DNA of 64,000 nucleotides from Ophiura sarsii (lineage: Eukaryota > Echinodermata > Ophiuroidea > Amphilepidida > Ophiuridae). The stretch covers positions 53,796,639 through 53,860,638 of the forward strand of contig CM069455.1 in NCBI GenBank assembly GCA_035610835.1, given 5' to 3'. Below are positions 24,301 through 39,000 of this stretch, in pieces. The stretch's first letter is position 1, and the number at the start of each line of letters is the position of its first letter. The position numbers and the translations under genes are program-made. The notes beneath the pieces were generated by a model. The model searched no databases and was not told the DNA's origin. It worked only from the letters and a program-made list of their open reading frames with translations.

Positions 24301-27300
24301 AGGGCTAACATCTTGCTAAAAACAGAATAATTGAGCATGATGTATCATTTAAAAGCAAAAATTGTGAAACTGTACGATTGTTATGAAGTTATTATGACAA
24401 ATTTAGCAGCGCACGCGTGGTCTAGCGGATACTTTCTCCCTCATCAATACAAAGGTTGTGGGTTCGAGTTCCGTCGCGGCCAGCGTGTTGTGTGCTTGGG
24501 CCAGGGCGAGAAAAAATGTTTTATTTCCCGGGAATCAAGTCAAATTGTTCACAATATTTTAGCCATAGATCCCTTCATATTGCCAAAATTTCCCTTCATA
24601 TCTCCAAATTTCCCTCCAGATCTTCAAATTTCCCTGGAATGAGCTTCCCATATTCCCTGCTTTTTCCTGCTGTGCCTTGGGCAATGCACTTTACTGTGCT
24701 TGCCTCTCTACACCCATGTATAAATGGGTACCGGCATTAATTCATGTTGGGAAGTAAAACAGACTCGCTGTGCTGGAGGAGGGGCGAAAAATTACATTGA
24801 GGAGTCTGGCCCAAACGCTAAGGAAAGAGAGATGGGCATTCTGTGAGCGAGCTTAGCTCGTCACGAGTCTTTACTTTTTACTTTTATTATGCAAATATAC
24901 TGCAAATGTTTCTAAAAGGAATCGATTTAATTTCAAGTATAACCACTGTAATATTATGTATTCTTAAACAGCTTAGAATGTTTAAGCAATTCTCATTGGT
25001 TCTCAGAGTAATTGGCGACATTTATATTCATGAAAAAAACTTAACACAGCTTACATTAATTAGCGTGACCACCCTCGCGCAGTGTGTGGTAACTATAGTT
25101 TTGTTCCATAACGCGCACTTCTGCAGTGTGTCTACTGCGCTTTCACTGCATGCTTACGCGGCGCATTACGCGATGCATGGCATACTCACTGCACGGGATT
25201 GGATGGAATGTTTGTGGGTTATTAGATACTAACAGGGGTAAAAGTTGACAATTGTGGGCAATTAAAGGTACAAATTTGATTAAATAAATGTCTAAAGTAT
25301 AACTGTTTAAGAATGTGAATAAAGGTATTGTTTTTAGACCGTATCTGTGTTGCCGCGTCATTGGTCTACTACTTAAAAAAATACTACCACCTGCTTTTAT
25401 GTCAGATAATAATAACAATGCCTTTAATCTCTATTATTAACCTTGGTCATACTACGGACCTAGTGACCTAGAGCATCTAGGAAATCATTTTAAATATTAT
25501 TTGCGCTCATTTTGACGAGGAAAAAAAATGTGGGATGTTTGAACTTTTCATGGTATGTTTGAAAAGAAGAGACCTTTGGTACCAGATAAGCATACTCTGC
25601 ATCTCTGTTTGGATTTAATAACAGGGGAGGGGAAGGAGGGGGTTTCCTCTTACTAAACTAAAAGTATATCCACTGTAATATTATGTATTCTTAAACAGTT
25701 AAGAATGTTTAATAAGCAATTCTCATTGGTTCTCAGAGAAATTGGCGACATTTATATTCATGAGAAAACATCACACAGCGTACATTAATTAGCGTGACCA
25801 CCATTGCGTAGTGCATGGTAACTATAGTTTTGTTCCATAACGCTCACTTCTACAGTGCGTCTACTGCGCTTTTCCTGCATGCTTATGCGGCGCATTATGC
25901 TGACGCATGGCACACTCACCGCCAAGATTGGATGGAATGTTTGTGGGTTATTCAATACTTAACAGGGGTAAAAGTTGACAAATGTCGGCAATTAAAGGTA
26001 CACATTTGATTAATTAACTGCTCAAGTATAACTGTTTAAGAATGTGAATAAAGGTATTGTTTTTATTAGACCGTATCTGTGTTGTGGCGTCACTGTTCCA
26101 CTATTTAAAATAATACTACCACCCGCATTTATATCATACAAGGCGCTTCTCGAACGGCGCATCAAAAGTGACTTGAAAGAAATGATGAAACATATGATAC
26201 AATGTAGCACTGTCACAGAGGTATGCATTGTAGTTAATGCAAGGGATGTAATACCTTAAGGGATGCTCAAATGTTACCCAGTACTAAAAGAATTTGCGAA
26301 AAGTTTAGATGGTACCCCACCCCTTTGGACTATGCAGTGGCGGCGCCAGCATCATAATTTGGGGGGGGGGGGGGGGGCAGAAGGAGGCAAGACATTTTAG
26401 GGGGACCCCATAGGAGGACCCCAGACGATCTTGAATGACCTCCAATGACCTTGAAAATTGCACCAAGTCGCATCAAGATAGGCCCTACTGATCTATTTGA
26501 CCCCATATTTGACCTCTCATGACCTCTCATGATCTTGAAAATTTAATCAGCAAAAAGAACACACCATCCCCCTTCCCTCCACCAAATCCCATCAAGATAG
26601 GCCTTACGGATCTTATTTGATGCCAGATGACCTTGAATGACCTTGAAAAATTAATCAGCAAAAAGAACACACCACACCCTCTTTTCTCCACCAAATTCAA
26701 TCAAGATAGGCCTTAGGGATCTTATTTGACCCCAGATGACCTTGAATGACCTCGTAAAATTAATCAGCAAAAAGAACACACCATCCAGCTTCCTTCCACC
26801 GAATCCGAATCCACACCACCAAATGGTTTCCCTATGCGTTTACATGTAAAATGGTAGTTACAAAAAGCCCATTTTCTCGCTTATAAAGCGACTGGAATTT
26901 TCAATTTGACATTTTCCTTAAATTTCATGATATATTTGATCATTTAATCAAAACAAATATATATGGTATCCCCGAAAGTTCTGAGCAATAAGACCCCAAA
27001 GTTGGACAATTGGTGTAGCGCCCTCATTTATCAGAAAAAGTTGAGAAATGTTGCCAGATCATTTACAATCAAAATACATCCAAAAAACCTACAAAATGCA
27101 TTGAAAATATGTCTTTTTCCACTGTGGTATTAGGTAGTAGTCCTAAAATCAGGATTAAACTACAACTTTAATCATTTGGGAGCAATAAGTACCATTTCTG
27201 ATTAATTCTATAATCAATGGGCCACAGGATGAAAGCTAAGAAAAAACTTTTGATTGTCGTCTCTACAAGGACTGAAATTATTTACTGGTGTGGAATCTAA

Positions 27301-29961
27301 AGGGACAATTGTTTTAATTTTTATTGTTTTTACTTTCAATTTCAATCCTCATAATGATATAAAAGCTATTCTTTTGCAAAAACAATGAGCTACACATGAT
27401 TTTTTTACCATTTTAAATCAGAGCCAATCTTGGCCTACCCCTTAAACATGTACTATCTACTGAAGACAGCAAAATGTCAAAATATAACCTTGGCTTTTTG
27501 GGTCACACCAATTAATATTTTAGGACTGAATGTGGAAAGAAGAAGTAACAGTGTCCATATTTTAGTCATTATAATGTTAATTTACATCTTTTCACCTGCT
27601 TTTGTAATTTTTACAGCAAAGTGGAGCACTCTGTTCTAAGTTTACTGTGAAATACCATGAAATATGATTAGGTTGGATATTTGGCCTGCCCTACATGCAA
27701 ATTATGCTGAATCACATAAAACCTGATCATGTGAATTGATCTAATCAATGTATTTTTTAAACACTTTTTGATCATGGATACTGAAACCCTCTAGACCCCT
27801 TAATTTAAAAATAAACTTTTTATTTTTTATTTTTTTATACATGGGAGGGGGGGGGGGGGGGCATGATGATTTGATCGGGGGATAATTTATGACTGGCAAA
27901 TGAATCTATTAGATGTAGCAATTGCAAAAATAGGTCCCCAATTTGCACACATAACACTAATTTAGGCTAGTAGAATTCAAAGTAAGCTTCAAAATCCAAT
28001 AGCTAGGCAATGTATCCTTCCCACACTGTTGAATTTTGAAGCTTTATCAATTCAACTAGCCGATATTGTATGCTTTGATTCAGCACAAAACTAACCTGAG
28101 TCATTAAATAGCTGCTTCAAGGTAGACTGGACCTCCGGTCTCTGGCATAGCCTAGGGATCTAGACTAATCTTTTTAAGACTGATTTCAACATAAAAAAGA
28201 CACCACCTTAATCTTAATTTCACTTTCCACTAACTCTCAGATTGACCTTGTTTGCAAGGCGAGTATACTTCAAGGCAGCTATTTATTATAATTTGAGCTT
28301 CTAATATGACCGTAAACATAGGAGGTGAATGGCATGATGTAGTAAGCTTATCAATGATTTCACTTTTTTTACACTGTTGCCGATGATGACAAGACTGTCG
28401 AATTCGGTGAGCTATTTTTTCATCGAGTAATTTGCCTGTATAAATTTCTTATGAAATCGAATATTTTGCCCTATCTTACCATTGTTTAGTAGTGGAAATG
28501 TCAAATTGAACCCGATCGCAGTGAATTTCAAGCAAATTGAACTTTTGTGGTAGAAGACTCATTCAAAATATCATCAAAACAGCCGATATTAAGCAGGCGA
28601 TATCATAACACTCCAGCAAAGACCAGTATCTTCAGAATCCACACCACCAAATGGTTTCCCTATGCGTTTACATGTAAAATGGTAGTTACAAAAAGCCCAT
28701 TTTCTCGCTTATAAAGCGACTGGAATTTTCAATTTGACATTTTCCTTAAATTTCATGATATATTTGATCATTTAATCAAAACAAATATATATGGTATCCC
28801 CGAAAGTTCTGAGCAATAAGACCCCAAAGTTGGACAATTGGTGTAGCGCCCTCATTTATCAGAAAAAGTTGAGAAATGTTGCCAGATCATTTACAATCAA
28901 AATACATCCAAAAAACCTACAAAATGCATTGAAAATATGTCTTTTTCCACTGTGGTATTAGGTAGTAGTCCTAAAATCAGGATTAAACTACAACTTTAAT
29001 CATTTGGGAGCAATAAGTACCATTTCTGATTAATTCTATAATCAATGGGCCACAGGATGAAAGCTAAGAAAAAACTTTTGATTGTCGTCTCTACAAGGAC
29101 TGAAATTATTTACTGGTGTGGAATCATCCCGTCAAGAGAGGCCTTACGGATCTTATTTGACCTTGAAAGACCTCTGATGACCTTGACAAATTTAATCAGC
29201 AAAAAGAACACACCAACCCCCTTCCCTACACCAAATCACATCAAGATAGGCCTTACGGATCTTATTTGACCCCAGATGACCTCAGATGACCTTAAAAAAT
29301 TAATCAGCAAAAAAACACACCATCCCTCTTCCGTCCACCAAATCCCATCAAGATAGGCCTTACGGATCTCATTTGACCCCAGATGACCTCTGATGACCTT
29401 GAAAATGTAATCAGCAAAAAGAACACACCAACCCCCTTCCCTCCACCAAATCACATCAAGATAGGCCTTACGGATCTTATTTGACCCCAGATGACCTCTG
29501 ATGACCTCGAAAAATTAATCAACAAAAAGAACACACCATCCCTCTTCTCAGTGCGTCTACTGCGCTTTTCATGCATGCTTATGCGGCGCATTATGCTGAC
29601 TCATGCCATACTCACTGCATGGGATTGGATGGAGTGTTTGTGTGTTATTCAATACTAATGGGGGTGGGGAAATTGACAAATTTGGGCAATTAAAGGTACA
29701 AATTTGATTAAATAAATGTCTAAAGTATAACTGTTTAAAAATGAGAATAACGGTATTGCATTTAGACCGTATACAATATTTACTAATGTGGAAGGAACTT
29801 GGAAGTTAAACTGAGTATTTGATGGCATTTTCCTAATTTGTTCACATAATACATCAATATTTGGTCAATAAATTCAAATGACCAACGTGCCTTGTCGTAC
29901 ACCTCTAGTACATCCCCTTTTGACTAAGAATACGATAAGATTATGTAAGTTGAGGTTTGTT

Positions 29962-30006
<45 letters not shown>

Positions 30007-33000
30007 CATCCAGGGCCGTCAGCAGCTTTTGCCCAAGGGGGGTGCGTTTTCACGATTTTTTACCGGAAGCAGTGGAGTAGCTAGGTGTTTTTTTCTCGTA
30101 AAAGGTTGCCCCAAATTTTTTCCAAGTCAGTCACCTTGTGAATTTCACGTAAGTGGGGGGGTGGGGGGGGGGGGGGGGTGGGGGGGGGGGTGGAGTAAAA
30201 AAAATTCGCACGTCAAAAAATTTCGCACGGACACAACATTTCGCAGTCCAAAAAGCACTGTAGTCAATGTTTTATGAGTAGTTTTACTATCATTGAAATT
30301 TGAAACTAAGAAAAACGCCATTTTTACCTTAAAAAAAGAAGGAAAAAAAAGAAGAGATTTTCAAGGGGGGTGCACCCCCCTTCTGATGGCCCTGTCATCT
30401 GATTGATCGACTGAATGATTGATTGAATGATTGATTGCAAAAAGGAAACAAAGGAAGTTTGTAAGTAACTTTAGCCACAGTCAGTTATTTCCCTTTTTTT
30501 AAATCCTGAAATGAACAATCTAAAATGCCGTGGGGGGGGGGGGGGGGGGGGGGGGGAGAGGAGACAAAAATAGGTCTGAATAATGGTAATATATATGAAG
30601 GTATAAGGTGGCACATCATATTTTTAAATTAAGTTGTCAAAATGGTCTTGGTGGTCTACAAATTGATAATTATTGTCAAAATTGATTTCATTTATCAATT
30701 GGATGACTTAAAGTTAAAATTATGCTAAAATCACAAATCACAAAATATTTAATAAAATAATGAATATAAAAGGGCATGCAGCTTTTGGGGTTTCCAGGGT
30801 CACCTACAGGACACAAACTTGTATTTTATATTGCCATATAAATATGCGCAATTGTCTAGTTCCTGTCTGCCTTTGATGTATCCTATTTGAATTATCCACC
30901 TACATTATACACACAAACCAAATTTGAGTCATAATATACAAACTGAAATTTAGATATGTAACACAAATGACACATCATTGGTGCAACGCTAGTGAGTTGC
31001 CAAACCATATAATCATCTCAAAAGGCAAAGTTCTGTGACCCCATAGGCATGAACTAACAACTGTTACAACTCTGTATAAGGCACATATTGAACACTGACA
31101 GCGTCACATGGCAGGTAACACACTAGCTCTAACCCTAGCGGTTACAATTCTATTGGTGTATAACACAAACTACAGAGTCTACTGTATCAATACACAATGT
31201 CATGGGACAGAGTATACGCTGGAAGATCTAGGACTTGACACGACCATCGGTGAAAAGGTCTTGCAAAATCTGACATCCACAATTAGCAAGATTCTTGAGA
31301 GTCTGTTAAGAATCCAAAGCACACATGACTATAACAATTTAATGTGCGCAGCTACGTCCAAACCAGGAAGAGCGCCCCCAACGGATATTACTCCACGATA
31401 TGTCCGCGACTGTGGTGACATCGCTGCGCAAGGTCATAACAAGAGTGGTGTGTACATAGTTCGACCAAATGTACACCCCGTAGTATCTAGTATGGAGACA
31501 GATATATCAGAATTTGAGGTTTATTGCGATTTTGATAGTGACGACGGTGCTTGGACAGTGTTTCAGCGAAGACAGGACGACTCGGTGGGTTTCTACCGTG
31601 ACTGGGAGGATTACAAGCGAGGGTTTGGTTACTTTGACAGTGAATTCTGGCTTGGGTTGGATAAAATGCATCGACTGACCACACAAGGTCATTATAAACT
31701 TAAAGTGATTGTGGAAGCCGCAAATGGCAACGAAGAGTATGCAATTTACAATAATATCAAAATTAGAGATCAGGCCATGTCTTATAAGCTTCTCTTGGGG
31801 GATTATGAAGGCACTGCTGGAGATGTCATGAGAGTCCAGTCAGATATGGCCTTCTCTACTAAAGATAGGGATAATGACAATGAATTGCTCATTAGTTGCG
31901 CTCAGAGCCACAAGGGTGGTTGGTGGTATAATCGTTGTCCCTATTTCAATGTCAATCTCAATGGTTTATACTTGACACCTGGGGTGGTTGACTCCACTGG
32001 AATCATTTGGCGTCGTTATACCACGCTCAAGTCAACAAAAATGATGATTCGTCGGATGGAATAGAGCAATGAAAAATGGCTAAACCTGTTTTACATGATG
32101 AAACTGTGTCCATCCAATGAAACTGTAAAAACAATTAAAGCTATATCATGAAAATATACTGCATGAAACAGAACTGCAGATAAAAGGATAAATCGGTCTC
32201 AACGTTGTGTTTAAAGCAAAACGATCCACTAACACTGTAACAAATGTTTAAAGGTATATTATGTGATCTTTCCAGGGAACGCCCTCAACATCGAAAAAGA
32301 ATTGAAAGCAGATTTTCTTGCAGATTTACATTTCTGATCATAAATCGTACATATACATTCCAAGTTACAGGGCGATACGATTCTTAATTACTTCAAAATC
32401 ATGGTTTTAGAGTGAAAATAAACTATCGGGATAACACGACAGTTTATATTTTCACTCTAAATTCACTCTAAAACCATGATTTTGAGGTAATTAGAAATCG
32501 TATCACTCTGTAACTTGGAATGTATGTACGATTTATAATCAGAAATGTAAATCTGCAAGAAAATCTACTTTCTAAAAAAAATGATGAATAGAGGAGGGCC
32601 CTCTCTGGAAAAGATCACATATGCCTTTAAGCGATCATGAAATGTACATTTACAACGGCATGATAGAGAACAATAGAGAAAAGGTTTACTCTCGAATGAA
32701 ATTATGTTTAAACCAAAATTATTGAATGAAACTGTAAGAACATTTGAAGCTATCATGAAAATACACTGCATTAAGAGAATAAAAGGGTAAATGTGTCCAG
32801 CCCAGACCCGTAAACGAATCTGTAAGTCCTTTTTGGTGTACTAATGTACCTTTTTGGTGAAAAACAATTCTGTCTTTTAATGAGATTGGATTGAAAACAT
32901 CCAGTAAGACTGTACACATTTGTGGACGTTATTTGAAAATTGCAAGAATGTTTGAAGATATATTATGAAAATACAAAGCATGGAATTAGAACAGCAGATA

Positions 33001-36000
33001 AAAGGATAGTGTGTTTTTTGTTTCAAATTATATTTAAATTTTATTTTAAAGCAAAATCTGTATTTTGAAAATACAAGAATGTTTGAAGATATCATGAAAA
33101 TGCAACACATAAAATTTGAGCAGCAGATGAAAGGATAAATCTTCCTCAAATAATTATTCTTTAAATCAATTTTAAAGCAAAACTATGTGGTAAAACTGAA
33201 ATAATATTTGAAAATATACACGGACAAAAACATCATTTTTTTTAAAAATCAATCTTAAAGCTGTATGTCCCGATCACTTTTTTGGGGCCAAGATTTTTTT
33301 TTCACATCAAGATATTTTGATATCAGAAGAATCCCCATATTTTTCTCATTAGGCCCTTATAACTCAATGTTGAGTTTCCTGTCGCCCGCCCGCGTTATGA
33401 TTTTCCACCCGCGTTTGAAATCGAAAATCTGATTCCATTCAAACATCGTTTTTATCACTCATTCGGTCATTTTTTTTGTAACAAAAAACTTACAACAGAC
33501 ATCATATATCGCTTCCAAGGGGTTTCGTTGATCCCCTATGGTCTTATTTCAACGTAAAATACGCAAGTAGTATAACTGTGAACCATTGCAACACACGGTA
33601 CGATCAGGTATCTAAATAGTATCAACTTCGCACATTTGAACGCTATAGGTATGTGTGTGCATGTACATTCCCCAATCTTCAATTACCGTACCGTCGCTAT
33701 TATTAAAATAAATGGAGCCTGCAAGATAGCGCGTATAGAGGGCAACAGAGAGCTAGGTCTACACGTATGTCACTGTATACCATTTGCATTATATACACGA
33801 GACCATACTATCACTTAAATTGGAATGGAAATGGAAATTAAAATTAGAAAAATGTTTACATATAATTAATGAAATATTTTTAATGACACTGTATTGTAGG
33901 TTTTTTTTGCAAGATACAGCTACGTATATTTATTAACTAGCGGGAACCCGCACTTCGTCCCCTCCCTTCAAGCGGATTGTATGGGGGCGGTCATTTTCTT
34001 GAGTAATGGGGGGGGGGGGGGGGGGGGTAGGAACCCTAAAAAGGTTAACAAGATTATTTATCCCCCAAATGAAAATGTAATTATTTTTATGATCCCCCCA
34101 CCCATCTCAGGCCTACCGAAGAAAATTAACACAAACACCGTATGTGAATGCAGGTCGTTGGTTCTAACGTTGACGAATATATGACAGGAAAAAACACAGC
34201 GGGCCCCATTAGTAGTATCTCCCCCCCCCCCCTCATAAGTCCCATATATTGAAATTTCACTTTAAATATAAACATTTTTCATTTTTTTCTTTGGTACGCG
34301 GTCCCAACATTTAATTTATCATTTTCTTGTGTGCCCCCCCCCCTGCTCAAAGACCATGATTATTATTATGACCTCTTCTCTACTCAAGCCCTCTAGTAAT
34401 GGGGTCAAAGGTCATCTAGGGGTCGAATTTTTAAGTTCTGTCGATTGTAAGTGTGGTGGAACAGCAAAAGTGCAGTAATTAATCATCCACAATCCCCATC
34501 CATCCAAGGAAGTAGCGACAAACCCGAGAACCGCCAAACCCGGGTGACCGCCTACGAAGAACAGGGGGAGGGGGTTAAATAAAAAATGGGGACAATTATG
34601 TCCGCCGGCCCCGGGAATTGAACCCGGGTCGGCCGCGTGACAGGCGAGATATACTACCACTCAGCCACGGGGGGAGGGCTTCACAGGCTAAAAAATTGGA
34701 GACCATATATACCCGTAGTTTAGTGCTACAGGAGATAGAACTGGTGCGCGCGCAAGCCAAGTGGTGCTGGCTGTGAGGTGACTGTGAGACGTAGTAGGGT
34801 TAGGGTTATAGGAAACAATATAATTTACTAAAATTAATAACATGAACCCAATCTTCACACCGAATACCACTAAACAACCCACACTCAAAAACATCCACAC
34901 ACACATATCCAACACACGCACCCCTACCATTCAGATTTGGCTCAAATATTCATCATAACTGGTTTATTAACATTGATGGGGCACAATGAGGGAAATATGA
35001 TTATTGAGTTATCGTCATTGATTAATGAGTTATTGTCATTGATATCATGATAATATGTATAAGTTAATTATTAAAGGGACATTTTGATACCAGAGTCAAT
35101 GTTATATCACATTCCTAATCAATGTTACGGATTATTGAAAATCACTTTGTCTCAAAACATCAAATACAAATAGTCAAGATTATATGGACATTTAAAGTTT
35201 TGGTTTTGTTACCAAATCAATGGAGTAAATAAAAGTCATGCAGGTTTTGGGGTTTTCGGGGTCACCTACAGGAAACAAAACTTTTATTTTATATTGCCGC
35301 ATAAATATGCGCAATTGTCTAGTTCCTGTCTGCCTCTGATCCTATTTGAATCATCCACCTACATTATACACACAAACCAAATTTGAGACATAATATACAA
35401 ACTGAACTTTAGACATACACAAACTGAACCTTATTGGTGCAACACTGGCGAGTTGCCAAATTGTATCATCATCTCCAAAGGCAAAGTTCTGTGACCCCAT
35501 ATGCATGAACTGACACTTCTGCATTTGATACATGGTACCCATAGATTTAGTGTACAACAGCTGGGAGTTGAGAGTTTTTTAACTCTGCCTATATAACACA
35601 GAGGGAAACATTTTGTAACTGGATTGACCTGTTAACAAATCATGTGACCCATATTTAATATTTGACTGTGATACATATGGCGATGCAACCGTCAAATTAA
35701 AGAGAAGATATACTACAGAATAAGGCACATATTGAACACTAACAGCGTCATGGCAGGTAACACATGCACACTAGCTCTAACCCTAGTGGTTACAATTCTA
35801 TTGGTGTATAACACCAACTACAGCGTCTACTGTATCAATACACAATGTCAGGGGACAGAGTGTACACTCGAAGATCTAGGACTCGATACGACCATCGGTG
35901 AAAAGGTCTTACAAAATCTCACTTCCACAATTAGCAAGATTCTCGAGAGTCAGTTAAGAATCCACATCACCCATGACTATAACAATTCAAGTTGCGAGGC

Positions 36001-39000
36001 TTCTTCTAAACCAGCAAGAGCACCCCCAATGGATATTACTCCACAATATGCCCGGGATTGTGGTGACATAGCTGCGCAAGGTCATAATAAAAGCGGTGTT
36101 TACAGAGTGCGACCAAAGATACACCCTGTGGTATCTAGTACGGGGACGGTTATATCAGACTTTGAGGTTTACTGCGATTTGGAAAGCGACGACGGTGCCT
36201 GGACGGTGTTTCAGCGAAGACAAGACGGCTTGGTGGATTTCTACCGTGACTGGGAGGATTATAAGCAAGGGTTTGGTTACTTTGAGAGTGAATTCTGGCT
36301 GGGATTGGACAAACTGCAACGACTGACCACACAGGATCACTACCAACTTAAAGTCATTGTGGAAGATGCAACCGGCGACATTGTGTATGCGACGTACCAA
36401 AATTTCCGGATCGGAGATGAGAGCTCATCTTTCGAGCTCCGCTTGGGGGCTCATGAAGGCACTGCCCCAGATGCAATGAGATCCGCTGCTAATATGCGCT
36501 TCTCTACCAAAGATAGGGATAATGATGTGCACTCTATACATTGTGCTCAAGTCTACAAGGGTGGTTGGTGGTACGACAAATGTCACGATGCCAATCTCAA
36601 TGGTTTGTATTTGACACCGGGGGAGGTTGACGCAACTGGAATCACTTGGGAACAATGGAAAGGAAACACTTACGAAACACTTAAGTCAACAGTAATGAAA
36701 ATACTCCGCATGGAATAGAACGGTTAATAAAAAGCACAAGTCTTTATTATTTGACACTAAGTGTAAAAAGCAAAACTATTCGTAAAATTGAAAGACTATT
36801 GAAACTATCGCAACTGCATAGAAAAGAACAGGAGATAAAGAAGAAGGGATAAAATCTTGCTAAAAACAGAATAATCGAGCATGATATATCATTTTAAAGC
36901 AATTCTTTATTGTGAAACTGTACAATTGTTATAATTATGAAGTTGTTATGAAAATATGCTGCAAATGTTTCTTCAAGCTCAGCTTGGGGGCTCATGAAGG
37001 CACTGCCCCAGATGCCCTGAGATCCGCTGCTAATATGCGCTTCTCTACCAAAGATAGGGATAATGATGTGTACTCTAGACATTGTGCTCAACACTACAAG
37101 GGTGGTTGGTGGTATGACCAATGTCACTATGCCAATCTCAATGGTTTGTATTTGACACCGGGGGCGGTTGACTCAACTGGAATCACTTGGTATCAATGGA
37201 AAGATAACACTTATGAAACGCTCAAGTCAACAGTAATGAAAATATGCCGCATGGAATAGAACAGTTAATAAAAGCACAAATCTGTGTTATTTTACACTAA
37301 GTGTGAAATGCAAAACTATATGTCAAATTGAAAGACTATTGAAACTATCGCAACTGCATAGAAAGAACAGGAAATAAAGGAGAAGGAATAAAATCTTGCT
37401 AAAAACAGAATAATTGAGCATGATATATCATTTTAAAGCAAAACTTTATTGTGAAACTGTACGATTGTTATGAAGTTATTATGAAAATATGCCGCAAATG
37501 TTTATAGAAGGAATGAATTTCATTTAAAGTATATCCACTGTAATATTATGTATTCTTAAACAGTCAAGAATGTTCATTGGTTCTCAGAGAAATTGGCGAC
37601 ATTTATATTCATGAGAAAACTTCACACAGCGTACATTAAAGGGACATTAAGTGGTGTTGAAAATTTTAAATGTTTAAAACTTTACTTCAGAGTTCAAGAT
37701 GAACAACAAGGCGGTTCTCGAACGGCGCGTCTCGCCTGTTCATCAAAAGTGACTTGAAAGAAATGATGATGAAACATATGATACAATGTAGCACACCACC
37801 CCCCTTCCCTCCACCAACTCCCATCAAGATAGGCCTTACTGATCTATTTGACCCCCGATGACCCCGAAAAATTAATCAACAAAAAGAACACACCATCCCT
37901 CTTCCGTCCACCAAATCCCATCAAGATAGGCCTTACTGATCTATTTGACCCCATATTTGACCCCCGATGACCGCGAAAAATTAATCAACAAAAAGAACAC
38001 ACCACCCCCTTCCCTCCACCAAATCCCATCAAGATAGGCCTTACTGATCTATTTGACCCCATATTTGACCCCGATGACCCCGAAAAATTAATCAACAAAA
38101 AGAACACACCATCCCTCTTCCGTCTACCAAATCCCATCAAGATAGGCCTTACTGATCTATTTGACCCCCGATGACCCCGACAAATTAATCAACAAAAAGA
38201 ACACCCCACCCCCCTTCCCTCCACCAAATCCCATCAAGATAGGCCCTACTGATCTATTTGACCCCGATGACCCCGAAAAAATAATCAACAAAAAGAACAC
38301 CCCATCCCTCTTCCGTCCACCAAATCCCATCAAGATAGGCCTTACTGATCTATTTGACCCCATATTTGACCCCCGATGACCCCGAAAAATTAATCAACAA
38401 AAAGAACACACCACCCCCCTTCCCTCCACCAAATCCCATCAAGATAGGCCTTACCGATCTATTTGACCCCATATTTGACCCCCGATGACCCCGAAAAATT
38501 AATCAACAAAAAGAACACACCATCCCTCTTCCGTCCACCAAATCCCATCAAGATAGGCGTTACTGATCTATTTGACCCCATATTTGACCCCAGATGACCC
38601 CGAAAAAATTAATCAACAAAAAGAACACACCACCCCCCTTCCCTCCACCAAATCCCATCAAGATAGGCCTTACTGATCTATTTGACCCCATATTTGACCC
38701 CCAATGACCCCGAAAAATTAATCAACAAAAAGAACACACCATCCCTCTTCCGTCCACCAAATCCCATCAAGATAGGCCTTACTGATCTATTTGACCCCAT
38801 ATTTGACCCCCGATGACCCCTAAAAATTAATCAACAAAAAGAACACACCACCCCCCTTCCCTCCACCAAATCCCATCAAGATAGGCCTTACTGATCTATT
38901 TGACCCCCAATGACCCCGAAAAATTAATCAACAAAAAGAACACACCACCCCCCTTCCCTCCACCAAATCCCATCAAGATAGGCCTTACTGATCTATTTGA

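Noticed and set aside
30002..30277. Glycine/tryptophan-rich frame
   Set aside because: Translation of G tracts inside an inverted-repeat element.
34602..34672. A functional tRNA-Asp gene in the better-preserved copy
   Set aside because: The GTC anticodon context and T arm are good, but the 5' seven bases (CCCCCCG) cannot pair with the 3' GGCCGGC.
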